From positions 62,001-126,000 of the forward strand of contig JACKHM010000002.1 of the NCBI GenBank assembly GCA_020638995.1: a stretch of DNA of 64,000 nucleotides, written 5' to 3'. Both the position numbers and the translations under genes were made by a program. Source of the DNA: Planctomycetaceae bacterium. Lineage in GTDB: Bacteria; Planctomycetota; Planctomycetia; Pirellulales; Pirellulaceae. The notes below the pieces were generated by a model. That model was not told the origin of the DNA and made no database searches. It saw nothing but the letters and a program-made list of their open reading frames with translations. Positions 26,414 through 34,120 of this stretch are shown in pieces. Positions within the stretch are counted from its first letter, which is position 1. Each line of letters starts with the position of its first letter.

Positions 26414-26965
26414 ATGGTTAGCTTTGAACTATTAGTCGAGTTGGTAATTCGTTGGATGCATATCTTCGGTGCGATCATGCTGGTCGGAAGCACGATTTTC
26501 ATGCGGACCGTCTATGTGCCATCCAAGGAACTTTCGAACTTCGAGCCGAAACCGGAATTTGCCGAGTGGCATCGCAAAGCCTGGGCGAGAATGGTCATGT
26601 TGTCGAGCGGACAGCTGCTGATCAGCGGATTAGTCAGTTTTGTGTTGATCATGAAGACGTACACCATCAAGGATGCGTTTCCGGGAAACATCTACCAGAT
26701 GGCCTTTGGGATTAAGTTTTTATTGGCGTTGGTTGTCTTCTTCTTGGCCGCCGCACTTTCGGGCCGCAGTGGACTAGCACAAAAGCTGCGTCAGCGGGAG
26801 AAGTTCTGGTTGACGGTCAACATGGCTCTGGCAATTACCGTTGTTTTGATCGCGGGACTCATGCGATCGGCCAAACGAGAGGAAAAATCGGCAAGGTTGA
26901 TACCACAGCCGACAGCGAATGCCGCAAACCTGTTGAGTGAGACTTCCACTTTCGACGCTCGATGA
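26414..26965 (+). CDS. CopD-like four-helix membrane protein
   Basis: A 183-residue integral membrane protein with an AGGAAGG ribosome site seven bases before ATG 26414. Four hydrophobic segments are visible: about 5-28 (LVELVIRWMHIFGAIMLVGS), 57-77 (MVMLSSGQLLISGLVSFVLI), 95-118 (MAFGIKFLLALVVFFLAAAL) and 132-152 (LTVNMALAITVVLIAGLM). His16 in helix 1 and the overall pattern (WMHI near the N-terminus, GIKFLLAL in helix 3) resemble the CopD/DUF2269-type membrane domain, whose members bind heme or copper or have no known role. The C-terminal tail is hydrophilic and dispensable-looking. The neighbours are cca upstream and an inverted-repeat element directly after the stop. Function not established. 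Confidence 0.75.
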   Translation: MVSFELLVELVIRWMHIFGAIMLVGSTIFMRTVYVPSKELSNFEPKPEFAEWHRKAWARMVMLSSGQLLISGLVSFVLIMKTYTIKDAFPGNIYQMAFGIKFLLALVVFFLAAALSGRSGLAQKLRQREKFWLTVNMALAITVVLIAGLMRSAKREEKSARLIPQPTANAANLLSETSTFDAR

Positions 26966-26971
26966 ATAGTC

Positions 26972-27075
26972 TAAGGAACACGGGAAAAACAACTTCGCTA
27001 TATCTTCTGCTAATCATCCCACGGAGTGTGATGGCTACTTTGGTTTCGCCGAAGTTATTTTTCCCGTGTTCCTAA
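26972..27075. mobile_element. MITE-like 104-bp inverted-repeat element
   Basis: The ends are a near-perfect terminal inverted repeat: 26972-26997 and 27050-27075 pair at 24 of 26 positions (core AGGAACACGGGAAAAA then AACTTCG), around a 52-base centre with no ORF. If the repeat is read from GGAACACG inward, the flanks are TAA on both sides, a possible 3-bp target duplication as made by some IS5-related transposases. No transposase lies in the window. It begins 7 bp after the CopD-like gene, so it could also act as that gene's 3' hairpin. Confidence 0.5.
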
Positions 27076-27120
27076 GTGTGCAGCAGACGAACTATCCCTC
27101 GCTAATGACAGAAGGCGGTC

Positions 27121-27291
27121 ATGGACAAGAAGAGTAAGAAGCGAATCGATGTCTGTAATCACAAGCTTCAAACCCTGAGGCAGCAACTGGCCGGGGCGAA
27201 GTCCCAGGACGACGAACCCGGTGAAGTAGCTCGTCTGGAAGCAGAGATTGCAGCGCTCGAAGCCGAAGTGCGGAAATTAAAGGCCTCTTAA
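27121..27291 (+). CDS. 56-residue Lys-rich coiled-coil protein
   Basis: A short ORF from ATG 27121 to TAA 27289-27291, with a GAAGGCGG-like site shortly before the start. The product begins MDKKSKKRIDVCNHKLQTL and ends AEIAALEAEVRKLKAS; it is nearly all heptad-compatible helix (QTLRQQLAG, EVARLEAEIAALEAEVRKL), with a basic N-terminus and one Cys. Regular Leu/Ile/Val spacing and the clean start and stop favour a real gene. The function is unknown; it would be a small dimerising protein. Small coiled-coil proteins of this kind recur in planctomycetes to my recollection, but I could not check. Confidence 0.6.
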   Translation: MDKKSKKRIDVCNHKLQTLRQQLAGAKSQDDEPGEVARLEAEIAALEAEVRKLKAS

Positions 27292-27716
27292 GGAACCGGG
27301 GCAGTGATTCCACTAAGACCTGCCGCAGCGTACACAGTCCCTCGTTGCAGTTCCGCTGCCAGCAGTTTGCGCAATCCAGAGACGCTGCTGTGCAGGACGC
27401 ACACCTCGTCCGTGTCGCTTGCCGACAAGCTCGACCTACGACGCACGAGGCGCCGGTCTTACAGTTCGTGCACCTTCGTCAAAAACAGAAGTTCTGGGAT
27501 CTGAACGCCAGGAGTTGCTTGTCGTAGGGTGGGCTACTACAATGCAGACGTCACAGGGATTTGCGGCCGCTTGCAGCCTTAACTGCTAAAGAGCCACTAG
27601 ACCGCCGCAGTTCGCTACAGTGCATGGCAACGCGGCGTTTTTTTATGGCCGCTCGGTGTGCTGGCAGGACCGCGAGTCCTTGTGCCGCGAAATCGGTAGC
27701 ACTTTGGAGCCGCACC
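27292..27716 (+). promoter_or_regulatory. long structured leader upstream of the transsulfuration operon
   Basis: No convincing gene lies here. Several hairpins are visible on the plus strand: CAGCGT (27326-27331) with ACGCTG (27382-27387) closing a 50-base domain that contains GCAG/CTGC around 27347-27359; GGACG with CGTCC around 27394-27410; GTAG with CTAC near 27525-27538; and an intrinsic terminator at 27603-27644. A six-base TTGCGGC-type segment (27561-27567) could pair with the 5' arm of the terminator (GCCGCAG, 27604-27610) as an antiterminator. The layout is that of an attenuated leader, but I do not recognise any known SAM or SAH riboswitch consensus. The terminator might instead end the transcript of the small gene before it. 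Confidence 0.4.
27603..27644 (+). terminator. intrinsic terminator inside the leader
   Basis: CGCCGC (27603-27608), a bulged A, then GTT (27610-27612) pair with AAC (27629-27631) and GCGGCG (27632-27637), followed at once by seven T residues. It is a textbook Rho-independent terminator on the plus strand, 73 bp before the start codon of the following operon. Confidence 0.8.
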
Positions 27717-28937
27717 ATGCAAACTCGCCTCTCATCCGACCCGTACGAAAAGAAAACTCCGCAAAAACGTCGCGGTGAATCGACGCTCGCCGTTCACGCG
27801 GGCGAAGCTCACCAAAAGGTCGTCGACTCGATCACTGATCCCATTGTGTGTGCTTCGACGTTCACGTTTGCCAACACTCAAGCGATTATCGACTACATCG
27901 AGGAGAGGCAGCCGCGCGAGGAGTATGGACGCTATGGCAATCCAGGTGAGAAGGTTGTCGAGCGAAAACTGGCGGAGCTTGAAGGTGGCGAGGAAGCATT
28001 ACTGTTTGCCAGCGGAATGGCGGCTATCGTCGGGCTGTTGATGTCGAAATTAAATGCCGGTGATGAAGTCGTTTTCTTCGACGAGTGTTATCATCGCAGC
28101 CGCGAGTTTTGCTCGAAGCACCTGTCGCGGTATGGTGTCGTCACTCGACAGGTCAAAGCGTGCGACTACGACGCGATGGAAGCCGTCATCAATGATCGAA
28201 CGAAACTGTTGGTCAGCGAATCGCCGACCAACCCCCACTTGAGCATCGTTGATTTGGAACGCTTTGCGGCGATTGGAAAGCGGAAAGGTGTCGAGACTCT
28301 GATCGACGCTACCTTGGCCACTCCCTACAACGTGCGGCCTTTGGAGTATGGAGTCGACTATGTCCTGCATTCGGCGACCAAGTACCTCGCCGGACACAAC
28401 GATTTGCTGGCAGGCGTCATCATTGGTTCCAAGGAGCAAATAGAACCTGTTCGTAATCTGCGTGGCATCATGGGCGCGATCAACTCGGCGCATAACATCT
28501 ATTTGCTAGAGCGAGGCATCAAGACATTTGGCTTGCGGATGCAACAGCAAAATACCACGGGCCAGGCGATCGCGGAGTTCCTGGCGAGCCACCCGCGTAT
28601 TGAACGCGTCTACTATCCTGGGCTGGACTCGCATCCTTATCACGAGGTGGCTCGACGCACGATGCGAGGCTTCGGCGGTTTAATTACGTTCCTGGTGAAG
28701 GACGCAGATTGGCGTGCCACCGCCAACATCGTCGATGCCACAACGATCCCTCGGATTGCGCCGAGTTTGGGCGGGGTTGAATCGCTGATCGAGCAGCCGT
28801 TGGTGATGAGCTACTACGAGTGCTCGCCAGAAGATCGGCGGCGATTCGGCATTCCCGACAATATGATTCGATACTCTTGCGGTATCGAGAACGCGGAAGA
28901 CTTGATCGCGGATTTGGAGCAGGCGTTACGAGCATGA
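27717..28937 (+). CDS. cystathionine gamma-synthase-type PLP enzyme
   Basis: A 406-residue Cys/Met metabolism PLP enzyme. ATG 27717 has GGAG seven bases upstream; the frame is open further back through the terminator but without support. Seen: STLAVHAGE near the N-terminus; YGRYGNPGEKVVERKLAELEG, the phosphate-cup Tyr/Arg segment; LLFASGMAAI; LIDATLATPYN; the Schiff-base Lys in LHSATKYLAGHND; and the C-terminal PSLGGVESLIEQP. The RYGNP and SATKYLAGHND wording is nearer to plant-type cystathionine gamma-synthase than to gamma-lyase. It probably joins an activated homoserine with cysteine (or sulfide) in methionine biosynthesis. The stop overlaps the next start by four bases (ATGA), so the two enzymes are translationally coupled. 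Exact substrate is uncertain because paralogues in this family switch activities easily. Confidence 0.9.
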   Translation: MQTRLSSDPYEKKTPQKRRGESTLAVHAGEAHQKVVDSITDPIVCASTFTFANTQAIIDYIEERQPREEYGRYGNPGEKVVERKLAELEGGEEALLFASGMAAIVGLLMSKLNAGDEVVFFDECYHRSREFCSKHLSRYGVVTRQVKACDYDAMEAVINDRTKLLVSESPTNPHLSIVDLERFAAIGKRKGVETLIDATLATPYNVRPLEYGVDYVLHSATKYLAGHNDLLAGVIIGSKEQIEPVRNLRGIMGAINSAHNIYLLERGIKTFGLRMQQQNTTGQAIAEFLASHPRIERVYYPGLDSHPYHEVARRTMRGFGGLITFLVKDADWRATANIVDATTIPRIAPSLGGVESLIEQPLVMSYYECSPEDRRRFGIPDNMIRYSCGIENAEDLIADLEQALRA

Positions 28938-30076
28938 AGTTTCGCACACGAGCCATCCACGTCGGGAATGAACGCGATGAGCAAACCGGGGCGGTCGTTC
29001 CTCCGATCCACGTCGCTTCGACTTATGTTCAGCACCATGCCGGAGAGTGGCGAGAGTTCGACTACGCGCGGAGCGGGAATCCGACGCGGAAGCATCTCGA
29101 ACAAACACTGGCATCGCTCGAGTCGGGCACAGCCGCTCTCGCGTTCTCATCCGGCATGGCGGCGACCCACTGCGTGACAATGCTCCTCGAATCGGGCGAG
29201 CACATTGTCGCGGGGTCGGACATTTACGGTGGGACTTATCGGCTCCTGCACAAGATTTTGAATAGATCGGGGATCAAGGTTTCGTTGACGTCCACCGCAG
29301 ACTTGGATGCGTTCGAGCAATCGATTACTCCGCAAACAAAGTTGCTGTGGCTTGAATCGCCGGGCAATCCACTGATGTCGATCACAGATTTGAAAGCTTG
29401 TGTCGAAATTGCCAGGCGGCATGGAGTGCTGACCGCAGTCGACAATACCTTCGCCACGCCCGTGCTCACGCGTCCTTTGGAGCTGGGCATCGACATTGTG
29501 ATGCATTCGGCTACCAAATACCTCGGCGGGCACAGCGACGCGTTGGGCGGAGCCATCGTCGTTGCGGACAAGCAGTTGTACGAACGGTTGTATTTCATCC
29601 AGAATGCCACCGGGGCAGTGCTTAGCCCGTTTGATTCGTTTTTGATGTCGCGGGGTTTGAAAACATTGGAGTTGCGCGTCCGTGAACAATGCCGAACGGC
29701 CCAACAACTGGCCGAGTTCCTTGCCGCAGATTCCCGCATTCAACGTGTTCTCTATCCTGGATTGCCGTCTCACGCTGGCCACGAGATTGCGGCCAAGCAA
29801 ATGGATGGTGGTTTTGGTGCTATGCTCAGCTTTGAAGTTGTCGGTGACTTTGCTAAGACCAAGCGGGTCGTCGAATCCACAAAGTTGTTTCAGTTGGCTG
29901 TCAGCTTGGGAGCCGTCGAGTCGCTGATCGAACAGCCAGCGGCGATGTCTCATGCGAGTTACGACGCCGCCGACCGGCTGTCTCACGGGATTCGAGATGA
30001 ACTGATCCGGATCTCGGTCGGTCTCGAAGACTTTGAGGATCTTCGAGACGACCTTGACCAAGCGTTAAACAGCTGA
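28934..30076 (+). CDS. cystathionine beta/gamma-lyase-type PLP enzyme
   Basis: A 380-residue paralogue of the preceding protein. ATG 28934 overlaps the upstream TGA; the longer frame is the upstream gene's shadow. Seen: TRAIHVGNERDEQTGAVVPPIH, a typical gamma-lyase/beta-lyase/synthase opening; YARSGNPTRKHLEQTLASLE; AFSSGMAATH; VDNTFATPVLTRPLELGID; the PLP Lys in MHSATKYLGGHSDALGG; SRGLKTLELRV; and SLGAVESLIEQPAAMSHAS. These match cystathionine gamma-lyase or gamma-synthase of the bacterial type. Together with its neighbour it would carry cystathionine formation and cleavage. An inverted repeat overlapping the stop separates it from the convergent QKG gene. Confidence 0.92.
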   Translation: MKFRTRAIHVGNERDEQTGAVVPPIHVASTYVQHHAGEWREFDYARSGNPTRKHLEQTLASLESGTAALAFSSGMAATHCVTMLLESGEHIVAGSDIYGGTYRLLHKILNRSGIKVSLTSTADLDAFEQSITPQTKLLWLESPGNPLMSITDLKACVEIARRHGVLTAVDNTFATPVLTRPLELGIDIVMHSATKYLGGHSDALGGAIVVADKQLYERLYFIQNATGAVLSPFDSFLMSRGLKTLELRVREQCRTAQQLAEFLAADSRIQRVLYPGLPSHAGHEIAAKQMDGGFGAMLSFEVVGDFAKTKRVVESTKLFQLAVSLGAVESLIEQPAAMSHASYDAADRLSHGIRDELIRISVGLEDFEDLRDDLDQALNS

Positions 30077-30109
30077 CCGTCTGGTCAGCCGAGTTCGCTT
30101 AGCGAAGCG
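30072..30109. terminator. double hairpin between convergent genes
   Basis: GCTGACC (30072-30078) pairs perfectly with GGTCAGC (30083-30089) around GTCT, followed by CGCTT (30096-30100) with AAGCG (30105-30109). The pair spans the stops of both convergent genes; no T-run follows, so the termination role is inferred from position. Confidence 0.5.
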
Positions 30110-30998
30110 GATTGGTTGGAACCGTTAAACCGCTGGCTGTGGTTGCGCTAGTGCGGATGACGGTAGGTTTTGCAGGAGTCGGCCTTCGTGCTTCGCGGAT
30201 CTGTTCGATTGGCGAGACAAGTTCGGCAGGCAAAGTCCGGGGTTCGTCGGCGGTTGTCGAGGCGGTCTTAACCAGCGAGCGAGTTGGCCGTTCATTGCTT
30301 TGGCTGACCGGTCGTGCAACATCACGACGTGGCACATATCGAGCGTCGCCATCGAGTTCCAGAACCGGTGGTGGTTGCAAATCGTCAACAAAAGGATTGC
30401 TGGGACCTTGGTATGTTGACCCGTGAGATTTTCCACAGCCACAGCTGTCGCCCTTTTGAGCGATGTGTCCCTTTTGAAAGATGTGCCCTTTTTGAGCGAT
30501 GTGGCCTTTTTGAACGATGTGGCCTTTTTGAACGATGTGGCCTTTTGGGGCGACATGTCCCTTTTGAGCCGCACATCCGCAACCCCGTGGTGCACCGCAG
30601 CTGTCACAGCAGAATACTCGATTGAGGACCGCATCGATGCCATTAATCAAAGCGGGCAGGACAGGGGGCAGGCAGACTGAGCAGCTGCCACATCCGCCAC
30701 CCTTACTCGAGCCGCAACCTTTTTGGCAGGCACCACCCTTCTGGACGATTTCGCCCTTCTGATGGACAAGGCCTTTCTGGATTACCGAGCCCTTTTGAAC
30801 AATGGGGCCCTTTTGAACCACATGGCCGCCCTTTTGCGTTGCACAGCCGCAAGACTTTTGTGTGGCGCAACCGCAGGATTTCTGCGTGGCACAGCCGCAT
30901 CCGCCGTCCAACAATCCTTTCCCCGCGAACGCCGAGTCGGGTGCTGTTGCGAACAACGCAACGGCTAACAAACTGAGCGTGAATTTTGCAAACTTCAT
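30099..30998 (-). CDS. secreted Cys-rich protein with xxQKG tandem repeats
   Basis: A 299-residue protein from ATG 30998 (MKFAKFTLSLLAVALFATAP, clear signal peptide ending SAFA-GKG); a start 20 codons upstream would bury the signal. The mature protein begins with three GCGCATQK-type units, then QKG repeats (VVQKGPIVQKGSVIQKGLVHQKG), a Cys/Gly core (CQKGCGSSKGGGCGSCSVCLPP), a short helix-like linker (ALINGIDAVLNRVFCCDSC), and a second block of six-residue repeats (GHIVQK/GHIAQK/GHIFQK). The C-terminal third is Pro/Thr/Arg-rich. No known domain is recognised. Cys and His patterns suggest metal binding or a disulfide-crosslinked wall protein. Lys and Gln density also makes a transglutaminase or crosslinking substrate conceivable. 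Both remain guesses. Confidence 0.8.
   Translation of the reverse strand: MKFAKFTLSLLAVALFATAPDSAFAGKGLLDGGCGCATQKSCGCATQKSCGCATQKGGHVVQKGPIVQKGSVIQKGLVHQKGEIVQKGGACQKGCGSSKGGGCGSCSVCLPPVLPALINGIDAVLNRVFCCDSCGAPRGCGCAAQKGHVAPKGHIVQKGHIVQKGHIAQKGHIFQKGHIAQKGDSCGCGKSHGSTYQGPSNPFVDDLQPPPVLELDGDARYVPRRDVARPVSQSNERPTRSLVKTASTTADEPRTLPAELVSPIEQIREARRPTPAKPTVIRTSATTASGLTVPTNPLR
30459..30570 (-). repeat. 18-bp tandem repeats coding GHI(V/A)QK
   Basis: Six tandem copies of an 18-base unit (plus-strand form near GATGTGGCCTTTTTGAAC) inside the QKG gene; each unit encodes GHIVQK, GHIAQK or GHIFQK. Adjacent central copies are almost identical, indicating recent unit duplication. A second, more diverged QKG block lies at about 30735-30830. 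Confidence 0.85.
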
Positions 30999-31180
30999 CC
31001 TTGAATCTCCGATTCTTGGGCCGTACCCCGTGATGCGCACCTCACCCTGGTCCATCAACGCTGGGGCCTTGTATTCTTCACCGTTAGAATTGATCGAACC
31101 GGCAACGTAGGAATAAATAGAACTTCCGAATCGACTGCTAAAGTCGCAGCGATCGGCAAAGTGGCCGTAGATGCCGCATC

Positions 31181-32104
31181 TTATCTCAACTGTCCCGCCG
31201 TTCGACCATGATCTGTCGGCGCGGGCCGCTTTTCCTGGCCGGCGTAGTACGCCTCGATAATCGCGCTATTATCCGCGTCTCCGAACCCGAGAGCATCCGC
31301 TTGAGTGAGTAACTCGCGATGCAGTTCGCTCAGCGGCAGATGTACCCTCGCGCGTGAGGCTTCCTGGAGCATCAATCGAACATCCTTCAGATGCTGTGAA
31401 AGTCGAGCCTGCAGGTCGTATTCACGCCGGGCCATCTTGTCGCCCTTCGTATTCATGACCGCTGACGCAGCTGGTGTTTCGCGGAGAATGCTAAGCGTTT
31501 CGGCGGGTGAGAATCCGAGCGAATCCGCAAAGTACAGTCCCTCTGCCAACACGGCGCGATTTAATCCCAGGATTAGATTGTGGACCAACTTGAACCTAGA
31601 CGCTGAACCGACCGGCCCCAAATAGATGCGTTGGGGTGCGAACACCGCAAAAATGCCTGTGTTGTCCTCGATCACCGAGGGTTCGCCGCCGAGAAAAACG
31701 GTTGCAGTACCATTTCGCATCTGCTGGCTTGAGCCGGCGACATTGGCCTCGACATACGCCGCTCCCCTCCCCGCAAGCAGTAGACCTAGTTGGACCATCT
31801 GATCCGGATCACCGGTCGTGGTATCGATGAAGGTTTTACTCGACGTGACCGCAGCCGGCACTTGCTCGACTACCGAAGCCACGATGTCGCTGGTTGGCAA
31901 ACTCAAAAGTATGACGTCGCATTGTGAGAAAACGTCGCCGGGCTCTGTCGCTGCCGAGCCGCCAAGCGTTCGCACGTGCTCGCGCCGAATTGCATCGACG
32001 TCGTAACCGACAACCAGATTCTGATGATCGAGAAACCGTTCGACAATCGCGGTGCCCAACAGGCCAAGTCCGATTACCCCCAGCGGCTTGGATTGAATGT
32101 CCAT
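31181..32104 (-). CDS. 3-hydroxyisobutyrate-dehydrogenase-family NAD(P) oxidoreductase
   Basis: A 307-residue beta-hydroxyacid dehydrogenase. GVIGLGLLGTAIVERF near the N-terminus is the Rossmann dinucleotide motif. The substrate loop VAGSSQQMRNGTATVFLGG and the catalytic-Lys helix RFKLVHNLILGLNRAVLAE are typical of the family, and a helical C-terminal domain follows (ALSQHLKDVRLML-like). It would oxidise a short hydroxyacid such as 3-hydroxyisobutyrate, tartronate semialdehyde or a sugar-acid derivative in the cytoplasm. It lies 22 bp downstream of the sulfatase gene on the same strand, suggesting a shared catabolic transcript, perhaps for a sulfated sugar. The substrate is not determined by sequence. 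Confidence 0.9.
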   Translation of the reverse strand: MDIQSKPLGVIGLGLLGTAIVERFLDHQNLVVGYDVDAIRREHVRTLGGSAATEPGDVFSQCDVILLSLPTSDIVASVVEQVPAAVTSSKTFIDTTTGDPDQMVQLGLLLAGRGAAYVEANVAGSSQQMRNGTATVFLGGEPSVIEDNTGIFAVFAPQRIYLGPVGSASRFKLVHNLILGLNRAVLAEGLYFADSLGFSPAETLSILRETPAASAVMNTKGDKMARREYDLQARLSQHLKDVRLMLQEASRARVHLPLSELHRELLTQADALGFGDADNSAIIEAYYAGQEKRPAPTDHGRTAGQLR

Positions 32105-32126
32105 CGCTTATCTCTCCACTCGCGGA

Positions 32127-33782
32127 TCATTTCGTCGGCAACCATTCCAACTGTGGCCAGTTTTCAGAAATGTAGGGCTGCCTTGGCCCCGATGTGCTTC
32201 GCCCATTTGTGACATACTCGGCCGCTAACGCTGTGAGTTGCTCGACGATATCAGGACGCCCTGCGACCAAGTTGGAAGTCTCATCGGGGTCATCCCGAAG
32301 GTTATAGAGTTGCCGCTCTGAGGTCGCGTACGATTTTTGCTCGATCGTTCCCGCATAGCGTCCACCACTTTTGCCTGTACGGTACACGTTCCCTCCCGAA
32401 CCGGCGTGGAGGAGCAACTTCCAGTCGCCCTTTCGAATCCCGAACTGGCCGCTTGACGAGTGGTGAATAATTCCATGCTCGCTTCGATACTGGCCATCCT
32501 GGCCTCTCAGTAGTGGAAGAATCGAAACACTATCGACGCCTTGATCAGGCGGTAAGACAACTCTCAGGACCTCTGCAAATGTTGCCATCATGTCCACAAA
32601 GCAAATTGGCGTATTGCAACGCGACGAGGCCGCTATCACACCCGGCCAGCGAGCAATGAACGGAACACGGTGTCCGCCTTCCCAATTGTCACGCTTTGCG
32701 CCGAGGAAGTGTGAAGAGCTGTCGTGCCCAAATTTCTCGCGACGCGGGTACATATTTGTTTCGGGCCCATTGTCGCTTGTCACGATTAGCAGAGTGCGCT
32801 CCTCTAACCCACGTTGTTCAAGAGCTCTCATCACGCGCCCGATCGTATGATCGACTTCGACCATAAAATCTCCGTAGATATCCATACCGCTTTGCCCGAC
32901 GAAAGCGTCTGCTGGTGCGTGCGGTGTGTGAGGCGCATTTAGCGGTAGGTAGAGAAAGAAAGGTTCGTCCTGGTGATCGCCGATCCAACCGATCGCTTTG
33001 TCGCCTAAGGCAGACAGAACGTGTTTGTGTCTCCATCCGGGAACAGCGGGTCCGTCGCGACCGCCAGTGTCTTCTGCCTTCAGCATAGATGTGGGCTGGG
33101 CGGTGACGTGGTCATTTTCGATGAAGGCATAGGGTGGCATATCCAGGGAAGCGGCGATTCCGAAGAAATAGTCGAAGCCGTTGGACGTTGCCGTTCGTTG
33201 AAGCGGCTGAGTAAAGTCAATTCCCTTCGCATCGTTTCGCATCGTGTACGACTTGTCACCGCGAACGCCCCCTGCCCAGTTTATTCCCAAGTGCCATTTG
33301 CCAATGCAAGCCGTTGCGTATCCTGCCTCTCTAAACAGATTACCTAGCGTCATCCGATCTAGCTCGACCAGTGGCGGTGAGAATCCGCCCAGCACTCCCT
33401 GCTTCAACGCCGTTCGCCAACTGTAGCGCCCGGTCAATAGCGAGTACCGCGACGGCGAACATACCCCGGACGCTGAATGAGCATCGGTGAACATCACACC
33501 TTCAGCAGCCAGCCGATCAAGGTTCGGCGTCTTGATGAGTGACTTCGAATCGTAAGCGGCAACGTCGCCGTACCCCATATCATCGGCGAGTATAAAAACG
33601 ACGTTTGGGCGTTCGCCCGGCTCACTCCTTGGTGCAGCCGTATAAGCCAGTTGCGCGCAAGCTGTTGCAAACGCGGCGGCAACGAGCGCGAGCCGATTGC
33701 GAACTCTTGAACGTGGGAATGTTCGGCGACAAACGAACGCCGCGTTGGCAGACGGCGGGGCCTCGACAAGATGCGACCGCAT
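32127..33782 (-). CDS. secreted sulfatase
   Basis: A 551-residue type I sulfatase. The N-terminus is long and Arg-rich, then hydrophobic (RLALVAAAFATACAQLAYTAA, about 30-50), consistent with a signal peptide with an extended n-region; a lipobox is not convincing. RPNVVFILADDMGYGD carries the metal Asp pair at about 67-68. The formylglycine motif CSPSR is at 108-112. GKWHLGINWAGG and IVTSDNGPETNM complete the active site. Its layout resembles family S1 arylsulfatases A/N-acetylgalactosamine sulfatases. It is the first gene of a two-gene unit with the dehydrogenase and would be activated by a formylglycine-generating enzyme. Confidence 0.94.
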   Translation of the reverse strand: MRSHLVEAPPSANAAFVCRRTFPRSRVRNRLALVAAAFATACAQLAYTAAPRSEPGERPNVVFILADDMGYGDVAAYDSKSLIKTPNLDRLAAEGVMFTDAHSASGVCSPSRYSLLTGRYSWRTALKQGVLGGFSPPLVELDRMTLGNLFREAGYATACIGKWHLGINWAGGVRGDKSYTMRNDAKGIDFTQPLQRTATSNGFDYFFGIAASLDMPPYAFIENDHVTAQPTSMLKAEDTGGRDGPAVPGWRHKHVLSALGDKAIGWIGDHQDEPFFLYLPLNAPHTPHAPADAFVGQSGMDIYGDFMVEVDHTIGRVMRALEQRGLEERTLLIVTSDNGPETNMYPRREKFGHDSSSHFLGAKRDNWEGGHRVPFIARWPGVIAASSRCNTPICFVDMMATFAEVLRVVLPPDQGVDSVSILPLLRGQDGQYRSEHGIIHHSSSGQFGIRKGDWKLLLHAGSGGNVYRTGKSGGRYAGTIEQKSYATSERQLYNLRDDPDETSNLVAGRPDIVEQLTALAAEYVTNGRSTSGPRQPYISENWPQLEWLPTK

Positions 33783-34120
33783 TTTGAGTTCCTTTCGATG
33801 GTGAGTCCCGAACGATCCGGATAGACACTAGGACTCAGCTTCTAGGACTGCATAGCTCATGAAAACTGAGGAGCGACCGCTGTCCGCTGCTACCTCGATT
33901 TATCTTCGACTTATGACGACATGACTCGCTTGACAGTGTCTTCCGTCAGCGCTTGCAAGTCAAATCCCCGTCGGAACTCGGATGTGGCCCTCGCAATTAA
34001 CGATTAGATTATTACGGCATCGGGAGTCGGTACTTGATGCACAGAGCTCAGCAGATCGCTGAATCATCAACAGATTGCGGCGTGGCCGGCGACGCAATCA
34101 AATTCCCGGGAACGGCGAAC
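33783..34120. other. intergenic region, no gene seen
   Basis: 338 bp between the sulfatase start and the TolC-like gene end (both minus strand). It should hold the sulfatase/dehydrogenase promoter, but I see no convincing boxes, hairpin or small ORF. Confidence 0.5.

Noticed and set aside
27561..27716. N-terminal extension of the first transsulfuration enzyme
   Set aside because: The extension would run through the terminator and has Arg/Ala-rich, non-family sequence; ATG 27717 has a proper ribosome site.
30459..30570. Regularly spaced repeats resembling a CRISPR array
   Set aside because: The unit is 18 bp with no spacers and codes GHIxQK repeats in frame; it is a coding tandem repeat, and no cas genes are present.
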